A stretch of 64,000 nt of DNA from positions 1 through 64,000 of the forward strand of contig NZ_JAENYR010000008.1 in the NCBI RefSeq assembly GCF_016841685.1, given 5' to 3'. The notes under the pieces were generated by a model, which was not told the origin of the DNA, did no database searches, and was given only the letters and a program-made list of their open reading frames with translations. Position 1 is the first letter of the stretch; each line of letters starts with the position of its first letter. The DNA is from Thiohalomonas denitrificans. Its GTDB lineage: Bacteria; Pseudomonadota; Gammaproteobacteria; Thiohalomonadales; Thiohalomonadaceae. The position numbers were made by a program, and so were the translations under genes. Below, in pieces: positions 20,257 to 30,452 of the stretch.

Positions 20257-20559
20257 CTAATCGCTCGGGTCCCTTTGAATCGCAGCACTTTCCGGTAGCT
20301 GACTGGGCGACCGGATTCGGACCCGCTTATCACGACCGGTCTGGCCGTTCACTATCTCAATTTGGCTACGGCTGACCCCGAATACCTTGGCCAGATATTT
20401 GAGTAGATGAGCATTGGCTCTGCCGTCGACCGGAGGAGCGGTAATCCGTACTTTCAGAGTATTGCCGTGCGGTCCGGCGATTTCATCGCGGCTGGCCCGC
20501 GGCTGAATTCGCAGGGATAGCAAAAGCTCTTCCCCCCTCCACTCAAACCATCCAGGCAT
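20257..20559 (-). CDS. yggU: YggU/DUF167 family protein
   Basis: LRIQPRASRDEIAGPHGNTLKVRITAPPVDGRANAHLLKYLAKVFGVSRSQIEIVNGQTGRDKRVRI. Confidence 0.92.
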   Translation of the reverse strand: MPGWFEWRGEELLLSLRIQPRASRDEIAGPHGNTLKVRITAPPVDGRANAHLLKYLAKVFGVSRSQIEIVNGQTGRDKRVRIRSPSQLPESAAIQRDPSD

Positions 20560-20561
20560 GG

Positions 20562-21164
20562 TCAGCTGCCCAATGCCAGCTGCCGGATCGGCGGCAGGAC
20601 CAGCATTTTCAGCACCTGCAGTGCGAGGATCGCCACCAGCGGCGACAAGTCCAGACCGGACATCGGTGGGATAAACCGGCGCACCGGCCGCAGTACCGGT
20701 TCGGTCAGACTGTGGAGGATCGAAGAGACCGGACTGTAGGCACCCGGATTCACCCAGCTTAAAACGGCCTGGATGATTACCGCAAAGATAAACACATTGA
20801 ACGCCAGGTCCACCAGTTCAACGATGGTCAGACCGAGGAGTGTACCCACTGGCTGAATGGCGCCGGTCGAAATCAGCCCGGGGAGATAGCCCGCTCCCAC
20901 CCGTGCCCCGACCAAGGTGACCGCAAGCAGCTGCACGAGAAACATCAGTACCAGTGAAGCCACATCGATCCCCCCGACGCCGGGGATTAGCCGCCTCAGC
21001 GGTCGCAACGGCGGATTGGTGATCTTGACCAGAAACTGTGAGACCGGGTTGTAGAAATCCGCGCGCGTCTGCTGCAGCAGAAAGCGCAGCATGATCGCCA
21101 GGACATAGAGGGAGAACAGTGTGCCAATGAGGAATTGCAGCGGTGTAGTCAGGTAGCCGTTCAT
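20562..21164 (-). CDS. yggT: YggT family membrane protein
   Basis: Two NPVSQFLVKITNPPLRPLRRLIP-like repeats; adjacent to proC and yggU. Confidence 0.92.
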   Translation of the reverse strand: MNGYLTTPLQFLIGTLFSLYVLAIMLRFLLQQTRADFYNPVSQFLVKITNPPLRPLRRLIPGVGGIDVASLVLMFLVQLLAVTLVGARVGAGYLPGLISTGAIQPVGTLLGLTIVELVDLAFNVFIFAVIIQAVLSWVNPGAYSPVSSILHSLTEPVLRPVRRFIPPMSGLDLSPLVAILALQVLKMLVLPPIRQLALGS

Positions 21165-21994
21165 GGTTTGTCGGTCCCCAGCTTATCGGCCAGTTCGACC
21201 GAGCGGTCCCTTGCGCCGGCGACCGCCTTTTCAAACAGTTCGCGCAGGCCGCCCACTTCGAACAAGGCCAGGGCACGTTCGGTGGTGCCGCCGGGCGAGG
21301 TGACCCGGGCCCGCAGCGTGGCGCTGTCATCAGGGCTCTCCAATGCCAGCTTGGCGGCGCCGAAAGCGGTCTGTAGCGAAAGTAGTCGGGCGGTCTCCGG
21401 CGGTAGCCCCAGCTTGGTGCCGGCGTTTTCGAGCAGCTCCATTATCAAAAAGAAATACGCCGGACCGCTTCCGGAGACCGCCGTGACCGCGTCCATTTGC
21501 GACTCGTCATCAAGCCACAGTGTGAGCCCAACCGCCCGCAGGATGGCCTCCGCCAGTTCCCGCTGGGCCGGCTGTACACGGGCATTGGCAAACAGTGCCG
21601 TCGCTCCGCTGCCAACTAGCGAGGGCGTATTGGGCATGGTGCGCACGATGGCGGAGGGGCCACCCAGCCATCGCTCGATGGCTTCGACACGGACTCCGGC
21701 CGCAATCGAGATCACCAGTCGCTGCTTCTCGAGGATGTTGTTCCCGATCGCCTGGCAGGCCTCATGCATGATCTGGGGCTTGACCGCCATCACCACCACT
21801 TCTGCCTTTTCGGTCAGTTCGCGGTTGTCTGCCGTGGTGTGGACGCCGAAACGCCGTGCCAGTGTCTCGCGCCGTTCGGCATCCGGATCGGCCACCCACA
21901 ACCGTGCGGCCGGAAAGCCGTCGGCGATCAGGCCGCCAATGAGGCTGGAAGCCATATTGCCCCCGCCAATGAAACCAATGGTCTTGTTTTCCAT
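21161..21994 (-). CDS. proC: Pyrroline-5-carboxylate reductase
   Basis: TIGFIGGGNMASSLIGGL; AVSGSGPAYFFLIMELLENAG; TSPGGTTERAL. Confidence 0.95.
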   Translation of the reverse strand: MENKTIGFIGGGNMASSLIGGLIADGFPAARLWVADPDAERRETLARRFGVHTTADNRELTEKAEVVVMAVKPQIMHEACQAIGNNILEKQRLVISIAAGVRVEAIERWLGGPSAIVRTMPNTPSLVGSGATALFANARVQPAQRELAEAILRAVGLTLWLDDESQMDAVTAVSGSGPAYFFLIMELLENAGTKLGLPPETARLLSLQTAFGAAKLALESPDDSATLRARVTSPGGTTERALALFEVGGLRELFEKAVAGARDRSVELADKLGTDKP

Positions 21995-22034
21995 AGACTC
22001 CTGCTTCTATTGTTCCGTCTTGCTTTGATTTCTA

Positions 22035-22280
22035 ACCGCAAAGGCGCAAAGCGCGCAAAGATCGACGATTGTCTGGATTCTGTATCGCAAAGCCCATAAA
22101 CAACCTGAGTTACGAAAACTTGGGGTGCCATGACTACCATAGATTACGGCACTTGAGATTACGGCACTTGCCTCTCTACAGGGCAACCGCATTCTGAAGC
22201 GAGCGGCACAAAATATACACTCATCCTGCTCTCGTCTTGATAGGCCATTCAGGTCTTCGCGCACTTTGCGCCTTTGCGGT
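22035..22280. mobile_element. 246-bp MITE-like element with 27-bp terminal inverted repeats (25/27 identical)
   Basis: ACCGCAAAGGCGCAAAGCGCGCAAAGA (22035-22061) versus reverse complement of 22254-22280, ACCGCAAAGGCGCAAAGTGCGCGAAGA. Confidence 0.65.
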
Positions 22281-22301
22281 AAGTAAATCTCTTGGTGTTT
22301 A

Positions 22302-23003
22302 CTAACGATAGTTTCTTGGCCCGAAAATGGCTGTGCCGATGCGCACCATCGTTGCTCCTTCGGCCACGGCCGCTTCCAGATCGTGGGACATGCCCATGGA
22401 CAGGGTATCGAGATCCAGCCCATCCCGCTGCAAAGCCGCTTTCGCCTCGTGAAGCCTGTGGAAGGGTTCCCGCTGTTTCTCGAAGTTCTCCGTGGGTGCC
22501 GGGATACACATCAGACCGCGCAAGTGAAGGTTAGGCAACGCCGCCACCTCCTGCGCGAGATTTGGCAGTTCATCAAGCCCGGCCCCGGATTTGCCAGTCT
22601 CCCCGCCGACGTTCACCTGCAGGCAGATGTTGAGCGGCGGTAGTCCCTCGGGACGTTGCTCGCTAAGGCGGCGGGCGATCTTGAACCGATCGACACTGTG
22701 TACCCACTGGAAGTGTTCAGCAATCGGCCTCGTCTTGTTGGACTGAATGGGGCCGATGAAATGCCATTGCAAGTTCAACCCGGACAGGGCTGCCACTTTG
22801 TCGGTTGCCTCCTGCAAATAGCTTTCGCCAAATAGACGCTGACCCGCCTCGGCGCAAGCGCGGATAGCTTCGGCGGGGCGGGTCTTGCTGACTGCCACCA
22901 GCGCCACCGCGTCTTCTTCGCGGCCGAAACGTCGTTCGGCCTTGCGGAGGCGGTCACGGACGGCTGCCAGTCGGGTGGTTAGGTTGTCGTTGTTGTACGT
23001 CAT
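22302..23003 (-). CDS. yggS: YggS-family PLP homeostasis protein
   Basis: LVAVSKTRPAEAIRACAEAGQRLFGESYLQEA, WHFIGPIQSNKTRPIAEHF, GMSHDLEAAVAEGATMVRIGTAIFG. Confidence 0.95.
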   Translation of the reverse strand: MTYNNDNLTTRLAAVRDRLRKAERRFGREEDAVALVAVSKTRPAEAIRACAEAGQRLFGESYLQEATDKVAALSGLNLQWHFIGPIQSNKTRPIAEHFQWVHSVDRFKIARRLSEQRPEGLPPLNICLQVNVGGETGKSGAGLDELPNLAQEVAALPNLHLRGLMCIPAPTENFEKQREPFHRLHEAKAALQRDGLDLDTLSMGMSHDLEAAVAEGATMVRIGTAIFGPRNYR

Positions 23004-23079
23004 GCGGGTACGTTATAAGGTATCGGCTCGCATTCATGTCCGGTTGTCGCGGACCCAGAAACTCCTCAGGGGAATTGTA

Positions 23080-24117
23080 ATGGATATTACGGAACTGCTT
23101 GCCTTTAGCGTCAAGAACGGCGCTTCCGACTTGCATCTCTCCGCTGGGCTCCCGCCGATGATCCGCGTTGACGGCGATATCCGCCGTATCAATGTACCGC
23201 CGATGGAACACAAGGCCGTGCACGGACTCGTGTACGATATCATGAACGATAAGCAGCGCAAGGATTTCGAGGAGTATCTCGAGACCGACTTCTCCTTTGA
23301 AATCAAAGGTCTTGCGCGCTTTCGCGTCAACGCCTTCAATCAGAACCGCGGCGCCGGCGCAGTGTTCCGCACCATTCCCTCCAAGATCCTGACGATGGAG
23401 CAACTGCACTGTCCCCCTATCTTCAAGGACATTACCGATACCCCGCGCGGTATGGTGCTGGTGACCGGACCCACCGGGTCGGGTAAATCGACCACGCTGG
23501 CGGCGATGGTCGATTACAAGAATGACAGTGATTACGGGCACATACTCACCGTCGAAGATCCCATCGAGTTTGTGCACGAGTCGAAAAAGTGCCTCATTAA
23601 CCAGCGCGAGGTGCACCGTGACACGCTGGGTTTCAATGAGGCCCTGCGCTCCGCACTGCGTGAAGATCCCGACACCATCCTGGTCGGTGAGATGCGTGAC
23701 CTGGAGACCATTCGCCTGGCACTCACCGCGGCCGAAACCGGCCACCTGGTGTTTGGTACTCTGCATACCAGTTCCGCGGCCAAGACCATTGACCGTATCA
23801 TCGACGTGTTTCCGGCGGCGGAAAAGGACATGGTCCGCGCCATGCTGTCCGAGTCCCTGCGGGCGGTCATCTCCCAGACCCTGCTAAAGAAGGCGGGCGG
23901 CGGCCGTATCGCGGCGCATGAGATCATGATCGGCACCCCGGCCATCCGTAACCTGATTCGCGAGGGCAAGGTGGCCCAGATGTATTCAGCCATCCAGACC
24001 GGACAGCAACTGGGCATGCAAACCCTCGATCAGAACCTTGCCGAACTGCTCAATAAAGGCATGATCAACAAGCAGGACGCCCGCGCCAAGGCCTCGAACA
24101 AGGACGCCTTCAAATAG
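23080..24117 (+). CDS. pilT: Type IV pilus retraction ATPase PilT
   Basis: MDITELLAFSVKNGASDLHLSAGLPPMIRVDGDIRR; GPTGSGKSTTLAAM; AIRNLIREGKVAQMYSAIQTG. Confidence 0.96.
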   Translation: MDITELLAFSVKNGASDLHLSAGLPPMIRVDGDIRRINVPPMEHKAVHGLVYDIMNDKQRKDFEEYLETDFSFEIKGLARFRVNAFNQNRGAGAVFRTIPSKILTMEQLHCPPIFKDITDTPRGMVLVTGPTGSGKSTTLAAMVDYKNDSDYGHILTVEDPIEFVHESKKCLINQREVHRDTLGFNEALRSALREDPDTILVGEMRDLETIRLALTAAETGHLVFGTLHTSSAAKTIDRIIDVFPAAEKDMVRAMLSESLRAVISQTLLKKAGGGRIAAHEIMIGTPAIRNLIREGKVAQMYSAIQTGQQLGMQTLDQNLAELLNKGMINKQDARAKASNKDAFK

Positions 24118-24218
24118 TTGCGAGTTGCGAGTGGCTAGTGGCGAGGAGACCTCTCCGCCGGCCGCCAGCCATCGTGACTCGCTACTCGCCACTAGCCACT
24201 AGCCACTAGCCACTACGA
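24116..24218. repeat. Heptamer palindromic element between pilT and pilU
   Basis: AGTTGCG x2 AGTGGCT AGTGGCG - centre - ACTCGCT ACTCGCC ACTAGCC x3 ACTACGA; begins in the pilT TAG. Confidence 0.93.
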
Positions 24219-24226
24219 ACATAGCC

Positions 24227-25378
24227 ATGGAATTCGACTCGCTTTTAAAATTGATGGTGCACAAGAACGCCTCCGATCTCTTCATCACCGCCGGCATTGC
24301 GCCGAGCATGAAGATCTCGGGTAAGATTGGGCCGGTCGCCAAGGGGAGTCTGACGCCCGACCAGGCCCGGCAGATTTGCTACAGCATCATGAATGCCGAG
24401 CAGAGAGCGGAATTCGAAGCCAGGCGCGAAAGCAACTTCGCCCTGAGCCGCTCCGGTATCGGGCGGTTCCGTGTCAATGTCTTTCAGCAGCGCAATCAGG
24501 TAGGCATGGTGCTGCGCAAGATCGAGACCAAGATTCCGACCTTTGATGATCTCGATTTGCCGGACGTCCTGCGCGAGCTGACCATGACCAAACGCGGCAT
24601 CGTCCTGTTCGTTGGCGGCACCGGTTCCGGTAAATCCACCTCGCTGGCGGCCATGGTGGATCATCGCAACACCCACAGTACGGGTCACATCATCACCATC
24701 GAAGACCCTATCGAATACATCCACCAGCACAAGGGGTGCATCGTGACCCAGCGGGAAGTGGGTATCGATACCGACACCTTCGAGGATGCACTCGTGAACA
24801 CCTTGCGCCAGGCGCCTGATGTCATTCTGATCGGTGAAATCCGTCACCGCGAGACCATGGAGCACGCCATTGCCTTCGCCGAGACCGGTCACCTCTGCCT
24901 GGCGACCCTTCACGCCAATAATGCCAACCAGGCGATGGACCGTGTGATCAACTTCTTCCCGGAGGATCGCCGGCCGCAGCTGTTGATGGACCTTTCGCTG
25001 AATATGAAAGCGGTCATCGCGCAGCGCCTGATCCCGAAAAAGGATGGCATAGGCCGTCGGGCCGCGGTCGAGGTGATGATCAACACACCACTGATGGCCG
25101 ACCTGATCCACAAGGGCGAAGTCCATCAGATGAAGGAGCTGATGAAGAAGTCCGGCGAACAGGGTATGCAGACCTTTGATCAGGCGCTGTACGACCTTTA
25201 TACGGAGGGATCGATCAACTTCGAAGAGGCCACCCGCAACGCCGACTCGCCCAACGAGGTTCGTATCATGGCGAAACTCGGTGCCGCCGAATCATCCGAT
25301 GACCTCACCAAAGGCCTCGAAGGGCTGACCCTGGAGGAGACCGCGGATGAAAACGGTCCGGGCGGGTTGATCCGCTGA
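24227..25378 (+). CDS. pilU: Type IV pilus ATPase PilU
   Basis: MEFDSLLKLMVHKNASDLFITAGIAPSMKI; GGTGSGKSTSLAAMVDHRN. Confidence 0.95.
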   Translation: MEFDSLLKLMVHKNASDLFITAGIAPSMKISGKIGPVAKGSLTPDQARQICYSIMNAEQRAEFEARRESNFALSRSGIGRFRVNVFQQRNQVGMVLRKIETKIPTFDDLDLPDVLRELTMTKRGIVLFVGGTGSGKSTSLAAMVDHRNTHSTGHIITIEDPIEYIHQHKGCIVTQREVGIDTDTFEDALVNTLRQAPDVILIGEIRHRETMEHAIAFAETGHLCLATLHANNANQAMDRVINFFPEDRRPQLLMDLSLNMKAVIAQRLIPKKDGIGRRAAVEVMINTPLMADLIHKGEVHQMKELMKKSGEQGMQTFDQALYDLYTEGSINFEEATRNADSPNEVRIMAKLGAAESSDDLTKGLEGLTLEETADENGPGGLIR

Positions 25379-25408
25379 TCCTGGTCGTGGGTGGAGAAAA
25401 AAACCCCT

Positions 25409-25574
25409 CACCGCAGACGACTACATGGATGTAGTCGGTTGAAAATGTCTGGAACCTATTTTCCAGGCGCAGAGTACGGGGAGAACACCGGGTCATAGAT
25501 GTGCTGCTCCTTCAGGCAGCGATCTCACTGGCCTTAAAAAACCCTGCGAACTCCGCGCTTCTGCGGTGCAATCT
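25409..25574. repeat. CCGCAGA-family inverted-repeat element after pilU, with internal hairpin CGACTAC-ATGGAT-GTAGTCG
   Basis: Left TCACCGCAGACGAC; right CCCTGCGAACTCCGCGCTTCTGCGGTGCAA; perfect 7-bp stem 25418-25437. Confidence 0.4.
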
Positions 25575-25598
25575 GCAGTTGTTTGCTGTGAACTTTCC

Positions 25599-26468
25599 CT
25601 AAAATACCGATTCGGCATCGAATACCGGGCCGTCGACGCAGACCCGCTTCATGGCCGGGCCACTCTCGGTGGTTACCTGAATGGTGCAGCCGGCACATCC
25701 GCCGACGCCGCAGGCCATGAATTCCTCCATGGAGACCTGGCAGGTGACCCCGAAATTCTTCGCCACGCCGGCGATCGCCTCCAGCATGGGGTGCGGTCCG
25801 CAGGCATAGATGGCCACCTGCTTACGTTGTGCGGCATCCATCGCGTCCAGCCAGTGCCGCGCCAGATCGGTGACGAAGCCCTCGTGGCAGCCTGCATAGC
25901 CCTGTAGGCTGCAGAGTCGGCTGGCAATATCCCAGTCATCCAACAGCGGCATGGCGCCGGTTACCCCATCGGGAATGCCGGGTACCAGAATCTGCGATGG
26001 GCGTACGCGAAACGGGAAGGGCACTTCCGAGCCCATGAGCACGAGCGGCTCATAGCCTCCCGTGCGTCGCATTTCCTCGGCCAGGAAGATCATCGGCGGG
26101 ATCCCCACGCCGCCGCCGATAAGCAGTGGACGCTTCCGCTCCCGGTCGACCGTAAAACCGTTCCCGATCGGGCCGAGGGTACTGATTCGCTCGCCCACCC
26201 GCCGTTCGGCGAGAAGGTGCGTGCCTTTTCCGAAGGCCTTGTAGAGCAGTTGGACCTCTCCGCTCTCCCGATCGCTGCGCATGATGGAAATGGGGCGACG
26301 TAGCGGGCGACTGGCATCACAGGTCAGGTGTACGAAACTCCCCGGCCCGGCCTTGGCGGCGATCCCGGGTGCCGCCAGACGTAGAACGTGCTGGTCACCC
26401 GCGTAATGCTCGTGGGCCAGTATCTTGGCCTCTTCGAGGAAGATGGTATTGCGATGTGGTTTGGTCAT
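25599..26468 (-). CDS. pyrK: Dihydroorotate dehydrogenase electron transfer subunit-like (PyrK family)
   Basis: FAD/NAD-binding LLIGGGVGIPPMIFLAEEM, ACGPHPMLEAI, [2Fe-2S] cysteines CGVGGCAGC. Confidence 0.85.
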   Translation of the reverse strand: MTKPHRNTIFLEEAKILAHEHYAGDQHVLRLAAPGIAAKAGPGSFVHLTCDASRPLRRPISIMRSDRESGEVQLLYKAFGKGTHLLAERRVGERISTLGPIGNGFTVDRERKRPLLIGGGVGIPPMIFLAEEMRRTGGYEPLVLMGSEVPFPFRVRPSQILVPGIPDGVTGAMPLLDDWDIASRLCSLQGYAGCHEGFVTDLARHWLDAMDAAQRKQVAIYACGPHPMLEAIAGVAKNFGVTCQVSMEEFMACGVGGCAGCTIQVTTESGPAMKRVCVDGPVFDAESVF

Positions 26469-26472
26469 GGTT

Positions 26473-26486
26473 AGTGGCTAGTAACA
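26473..26486. repeat. Minimal heptamer copy (AGTGGCT AGTAACA) overlapping the pyrC' stop codon
   Basis: Plus strand 26473-26486; pyrC' stop is CTA (TAG on minus) at 26478-26480. Confidence 0.5.
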
Positions 26487-27773
26487 ACTGTCATTGCGTT
26501 CGAAGACGACACGGCCTTCGAGTAGGGTATGGGTCACACGGCCCTTCAACTCCCAGCCGAGGAGCGGCGTGTTCTTTCCGTAGCTGACCAGTGTCTCTTC
26601 ACTCACCTGCCACCAGGCATCCGGATCGAAAATGCAGACATCGGCGGTAGCATCGAGGGCCAGCGTCCCGAGGCCATTTCCCAGAACCTCGGCCGGGCCG
26701 GTCGTCAGCCGGGCGAGGGCTTTATTACGCGGGAGTACTTTCTCGTCGGCCAGACGCAACAGCAAGGGCAGCAGAGTTTCAAGCGCCGATATTCCGGGTT
26801 CGGTGTCGGCAAACGGAGCCAGTTTGGCATCGGGGTCGTGGGGCTGATGGTCGGAGCAGACGGCGGTGATGACACCATCGGCAAGGGCGGCGCGCAGACC
26901 GTCGCGATCGCGGAAGGTGCGCAGCGGCGGTCGCACATGGCAGAGAGAGTCGAATACGCCGACGTCCATCTCGGTGAGGAACAGCTGGTGGGCGGTGACA
27001 TCGCAGGTCACTGGCAGGCCCCGGGCGCGGGCGTCGGCTACCATCTCGACGGCTCGTGCCGTCGACAGACGGCTGAAGTGCGCCCGCACGCCGGTTCTTT
27101 CCACCAGGATCAGGTCGCGGGAGATACCGATGACTTCGGCGCACTCGGGGATGCCCGGCAGCCCGAGCCGTGTACTCATTTGTCCCTCGTGAAGGCAGCC
27201 GTTGCCGGCGAGCCAGGGATCCTCGCTACTGATAAACACTGTGAGCCCGAGGGTGGCGGCATACTCGAGGGCTCTGCGCATTACCAGGGTGTTGTGAACG
27301 GGTTGTGAGGCGTTGGTGACAGCGACACAGCCACTCTCCTGCAGCGCCAGCATTTCCGCCAGGTGCTCTCCGGCGAGCCGGGAGGTGAGCGCTCCCAAAG
27401 GCAGGACGCGGCTGTTGCCGGCCTTGCCGGCGCGGTAGAGGATCTGTTCCGCTACCGCCGGGTTGTCGATGACCGGATCGGTGTCCGGAGGACAGCAGAG
27501 GGTGGTAATCCCGCCGGCTGCCGCGGCGGCGGTTTCACTGGCGATCGTGCCTTTGTGCTCCTGTCCGGGCTCGCGCAGTCGCGACTGCAGGTCGATCAGA
27601 CCGGGACAGACGACTCGGCCCGCGGCATCGATGGTGCGCTGCGCCTCGAACCCCGACGGCGCTGTGCCGATGCCGGCAATCCGGCCGTCGCGAATGAAGA
27701 GATCCGCCTCACGGTCGAGGTTCTGCGAAGGGTCGACAAGACGCCCGCCGCGGATGTGGATCGGTCCCGTCAC
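26478..27773 (-). CDS. Dihydroorotase-like protein PyrC', probably non-catalytic
   Basis: Type I DHOase fold ([47 protein letters not shown]) with the metal-binding HxH replaced by QSR. Confidence 0.88.
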   Translation of the reverse strand: MTGPIHIRGGRLVDPSQNLDREADLFIRDGRIAGIGTAPSGFEAQRTIDAAGRVVCPGLIDLQSRLREPGQEHKGTIASETAAAAAGGITTLCCPPDTDPVIDNPAVAEQILYRAGKAGNSRVLPLGALTSRLAGEHLAEMLALQESGCVAVTNASQPVHNTLVMRRALEYAATLGLTVFISSEDPWLAGNGCLHEGQMSTRLGLPGIPECAEVIGISRDLILVERTGVRAHFSRLSTARAVEMVADARARGLPVTCDVTAHQLFLTEMDVGVFDSLCHVRPPLRTFRDRDGLRAALADGVITAVCSDHQPHDPDAKLAPFADTEPGISALETLLPLLLRLADEKVLPRNKALARLTTGPAEVLGNGLGTLALDATADVCIFDPDAWWQVSEETLVSYGKNTPLLGWELKGRVTHTLLEGRVVFERNDSCY

Positions 27774-28756
27774 GTCTCTCTCCCTGTTTCCGCCCCCGGT
27801 TGCCTGCCCAGGGCCATCGCCATGACGGCCATGCGTACGGCGATGCCGTTGCTGACCTGTTCCAGAATGACTGACTGCGGGCCGTCGGCCACCTCGGAGC
27901 TGATCTCGACGCCGCGGTTGATTGGGCCCGGGTGCATGACGATGGCGTCCGGCTTGGCCAACTTCAGTTTGTCCCCGGTGAGACCGTAGCGCTGAAAGAA
28001 TTCGTGTTCGCTGGGGAGCAGGCCACCCTCCATGCGTTCGCGTTGCAGGCGCAGCATGATTACCACATCGACGCCCGCCAGGCCTGACTCCATGTCGTGG
28101 AAGACGTGGACGCCCAGGCTGCGGTGGTCCATCGGCAGCAGGGTCTTGGGCCCGATAACCCGCACTTCGCCGACCCCCAGCGTGTTCAATGCGTGGATCT
28201 GGGAACGGGCCACTCGTGAGTGCAGTATGTCACCGACGATCGCCACCCGCAGGTCACCGAAATCCCCTTTGTGACGACGAATCGTGAAGGTGTCGAGCAT
28301 TGCCTGGGTCGGATGGGCGTGCTGACCGTCGCCGGCGTTGATGACCGAGATATGGGGGGCCACATTCTGTGCGATGAAGTGGGCCGCGCCGCTGTCGGCG
28401 TGGCGTACGACGAACATATCGCAGTGCATCGCCTCCAGGTTGTGGAGCATGTCCAGCAGGCTCTCGCCCTTGGAAGCTGCGGAGGTGGTGATGTTGATGT
28501 TGAGTACATCGGCGGAGAGACGCTTGGCGGCCAATTCGAAGGTGGTGCGCGTGCGCGTGCTGTTTTCAAAGAAGAGGTTGACCACCGTCTTGCCGCGCAG
28601 CAGTGGCACCTTTTTTACTGCCTGCGCCTTGATGTTGGCGAAGGATTCGGCGAGGTCGAGGATGTCGACCAGGGTCTGACGTTTCAGCCCCTCGATGGTG
28701 AGGAAGTGCCGAAGGTTGCCGGTGGCATCCAGTTGCAGATTCTTCAGCGTGTTCAT
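27770..28756 (-). CDS. pyrB: Aspartate carbamoyltransferase catalytic subunit
   Basis: [48 protein letters not shown]. Confidence 0.95.
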   Translation of the reverse strand: MNTLKNLQLDATGNLRHFLTIEGLKRQTLVDILDLAESFANIKAQAVKKVPLLRGKTVVNLFFENSTRTRTTFELAAKRLSADVLNINITTSAASKGESLLDMLHNLEAMHCDMFVVRHADSGAAHFIAQNVAPHISVINAGDGQHAHPTQAMLDTFTIRRHKGDFGDLRVAIVGDILHSRVARSQIHALNTLGVGEVRVIGPKTLLPMDHRSLGVHVFHDMESGLAGVDVVIMLRLQRERMEGGLLPSEHEFFQRYGLTGDKLKLAKPDAIVMHPGPINRGVEISSEVADGPQSVILEQVSNGIAVRMAVMAMALGRQPGAETGRET

Positions 28757-29265
28757 TTCACCCGCTTCAGGCTGAGGGTCAGTTTATCCGGTCCGGTGAG
28801 TTTGACCTGCTCGCTCGGGCTCAGGTCCATGGAGAGGCCCGCCACATCGGCGCAAATGGGCAGTTCGCGGCCGCTGCGCTCGACCAGAATACCGAGCAGC
28901 ACCGAGGCGGGACGCCCGTAATCGAAGATTTCATTCAGGGCGGCACGGATGGTACGACCGGTCTGCAGGACATCGTCGACCAGGATGATGTGACGGTCCT
29001 CCACCTCGAACGGAAGATTCGAGGGTTTGACCTGCGGATGGACCCCGATGCGCTCGAAGTCATCGCGATAAAAACTGATATCCAGGGTCCCAAGCGGCTC
29101 CTCGATGCCCAGTAGTTGGTGCAGGCACCGGGCCACCCAGACCCCCCCGGTGTGAATACCGATCATCAGCGGTGCAGTGATTCCGCGCTCCTCCAGGGTC
29201 GCGCGCAAGCGGGCCGCCATGCCGGCCAGCACCCGGTCGAGATCGTGTTGTAGTGGTGTCGTCAT
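28753..29265 (-). CDS. pyrR: PyrR bifunctional regulator/uracil phosphoribosyltransferase
   Basis: [27 protein letters not shown]. Confidence 0.92.
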   Translation of the reverse strand: MTTPLQHDLDRVLAGMAARLRATLEERGITAPLMIGIHTGGVWVARCLHQLLGIEEPLGTLDISFYRDDFERIGVHPQVKPSNLPFEVEDRHIILVDDVLQTGRTIRAALNEIFDYGRPASVLLGILVERSGRELPICADVAGLSMDLSPSEQVKLTGPDKLTLSLKRVK

Positions 29266-29702
29266 TGGGTGTATCGGTCCAGCCAGGCCTGCAGGATGAT
29301 TCGGGCGGCAAGCCGGTCCACGTCCTCTTTCCGGTAACGGCTGCCGTGCGTCTCCATGAGGAGACCCGATGCCTCCAGCGACGTGAAGCGCTCGTCCTCC
29401 ATGTATACCGGCAGATTGTACCTGCCCCGTAATTGATTACCAAAGCGGCGGGCGCGATGGGTCAACTCCTGCTCCCCGCCTTCCCGATCGAGGGGGAGGC
29501 CGACCACCAGCGCGACCGGGCACCACTCGCTAATCAGCTGCGAGATGCCCTCCCAGTCGGGTCGTTGATCACGGCTTCTCAGGGTGATCAGTTCACGGGC
29601 ACCGCCGGTTAGCGTCTGACCCACAGCAACGCCGATGAACCGCAAACCATAATCGAAGCCGAGTACAGTGCCGCTCTCGGTGCGATCGGCTTTGGCGATC
29701 AC
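29262..29702 (-). CDS. ruvX: Holliday junction resolvase-like RuvX/YqgF
   Basis: [45 protein letters not shown]. Confidence 0.93.
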   Translation of the reverse strand: MIAKADRTESGTVLGFDYGLRFIGVAVGQTLTGGARELITLRSRDQRPDWEGISQLISEWCPVALVVGLPLDREGGEQELTHRARRFGNQLRGRYNLPVYMEDERFTSLEASGLLMETHGSRYRKEDVDRLAARIILQAWLDRYTQ

Positions 29703-30262
29703 GCGTGCCCGATCTGGCTGGAGAGCAGGTTGACATCCACGCCGAGCAGGGCCGCTGCCGCCGTCCAGCGCTGCCCGGGTCCGGACTCGAACAGGATGGA
29801 CGAATCGGCCGGGCCGCTCAGCCAGGCATTGCTGGCAATTTCGTCCTCCAGCTGGCCCGCTCCCCAGCCGGCGTAACCAAGAGCGAACAGGTACCTTTTG
29901 GGGCCCTCTCCATAGGCGATGGCGGAGAGCACGTCACGGGAGGTGGTGACGGCGATATCGTCGGTGACCTTGAGACTGGAGTCCCACGCTCCCACCGACG
30001 CGTGGATCACGAATCCATGCTCCGGTTCGACCGGTCCGCCCTCGTAAACCGGCACCTCTACATCCACGCGGGGACTGGCTTCGATGCCCATATGATCGAA
30101 TACCTCGCCGAGTGTCAGCTCGGAGGGGCGATTGATTACGATCCCCATGGCGCCTTTCTCGTTGTGCTCGCAGATATAGGTGACCGTGTGTGAGAAATTC
30201 GGGTCCGCCAGGCCGGGCATGGCGATCAGAAAGTGGTTGGTGAGATCGGAGGTTTCGCTCAT
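29699..30262 (-). CDS. yqgE: YqgE/AlgH family protein
   Basis: MSETSDLTNHFLIAMPGLADPNFSHTVTYICEHNEKGAMGIVINRPSELTL. Confidence 0.94.
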   Translation of the reverse strand: MSETSDLTNHFLIAMPGLADPNFSHTVTYICEHNEKGAMGIVINRPSELTLGEVFDHMGIEASPRVDVEVPVYEGGPVEPEHGFVIHASVGAWDSSLKVTDDIAVTTSRDVLSAIAYGEGPKRYLFALGYAGWGAGQLEDEIASNAWLSGPADSSILFESGPGQRWTAAAALLGVDVNLLSSQIGHA

Positions 30263-30452
30263 AGCCATAGTATCGGGAAGCACCGGTGCTGTGTCGAGGC
30301 CGAAAGGCGTTGTTCCTGGAGAGCACGGGGGATCTCCAACCAGGGAGAGTATGGAAGGCTTTGTATCCTTGCGTTGTTTCGCATTGGCTCGACGATCTCC
30401 CCGTGCTTTACCGTCGAATCTTTTTCAGGTACTGCTGTCAGGCCGGGACCGG

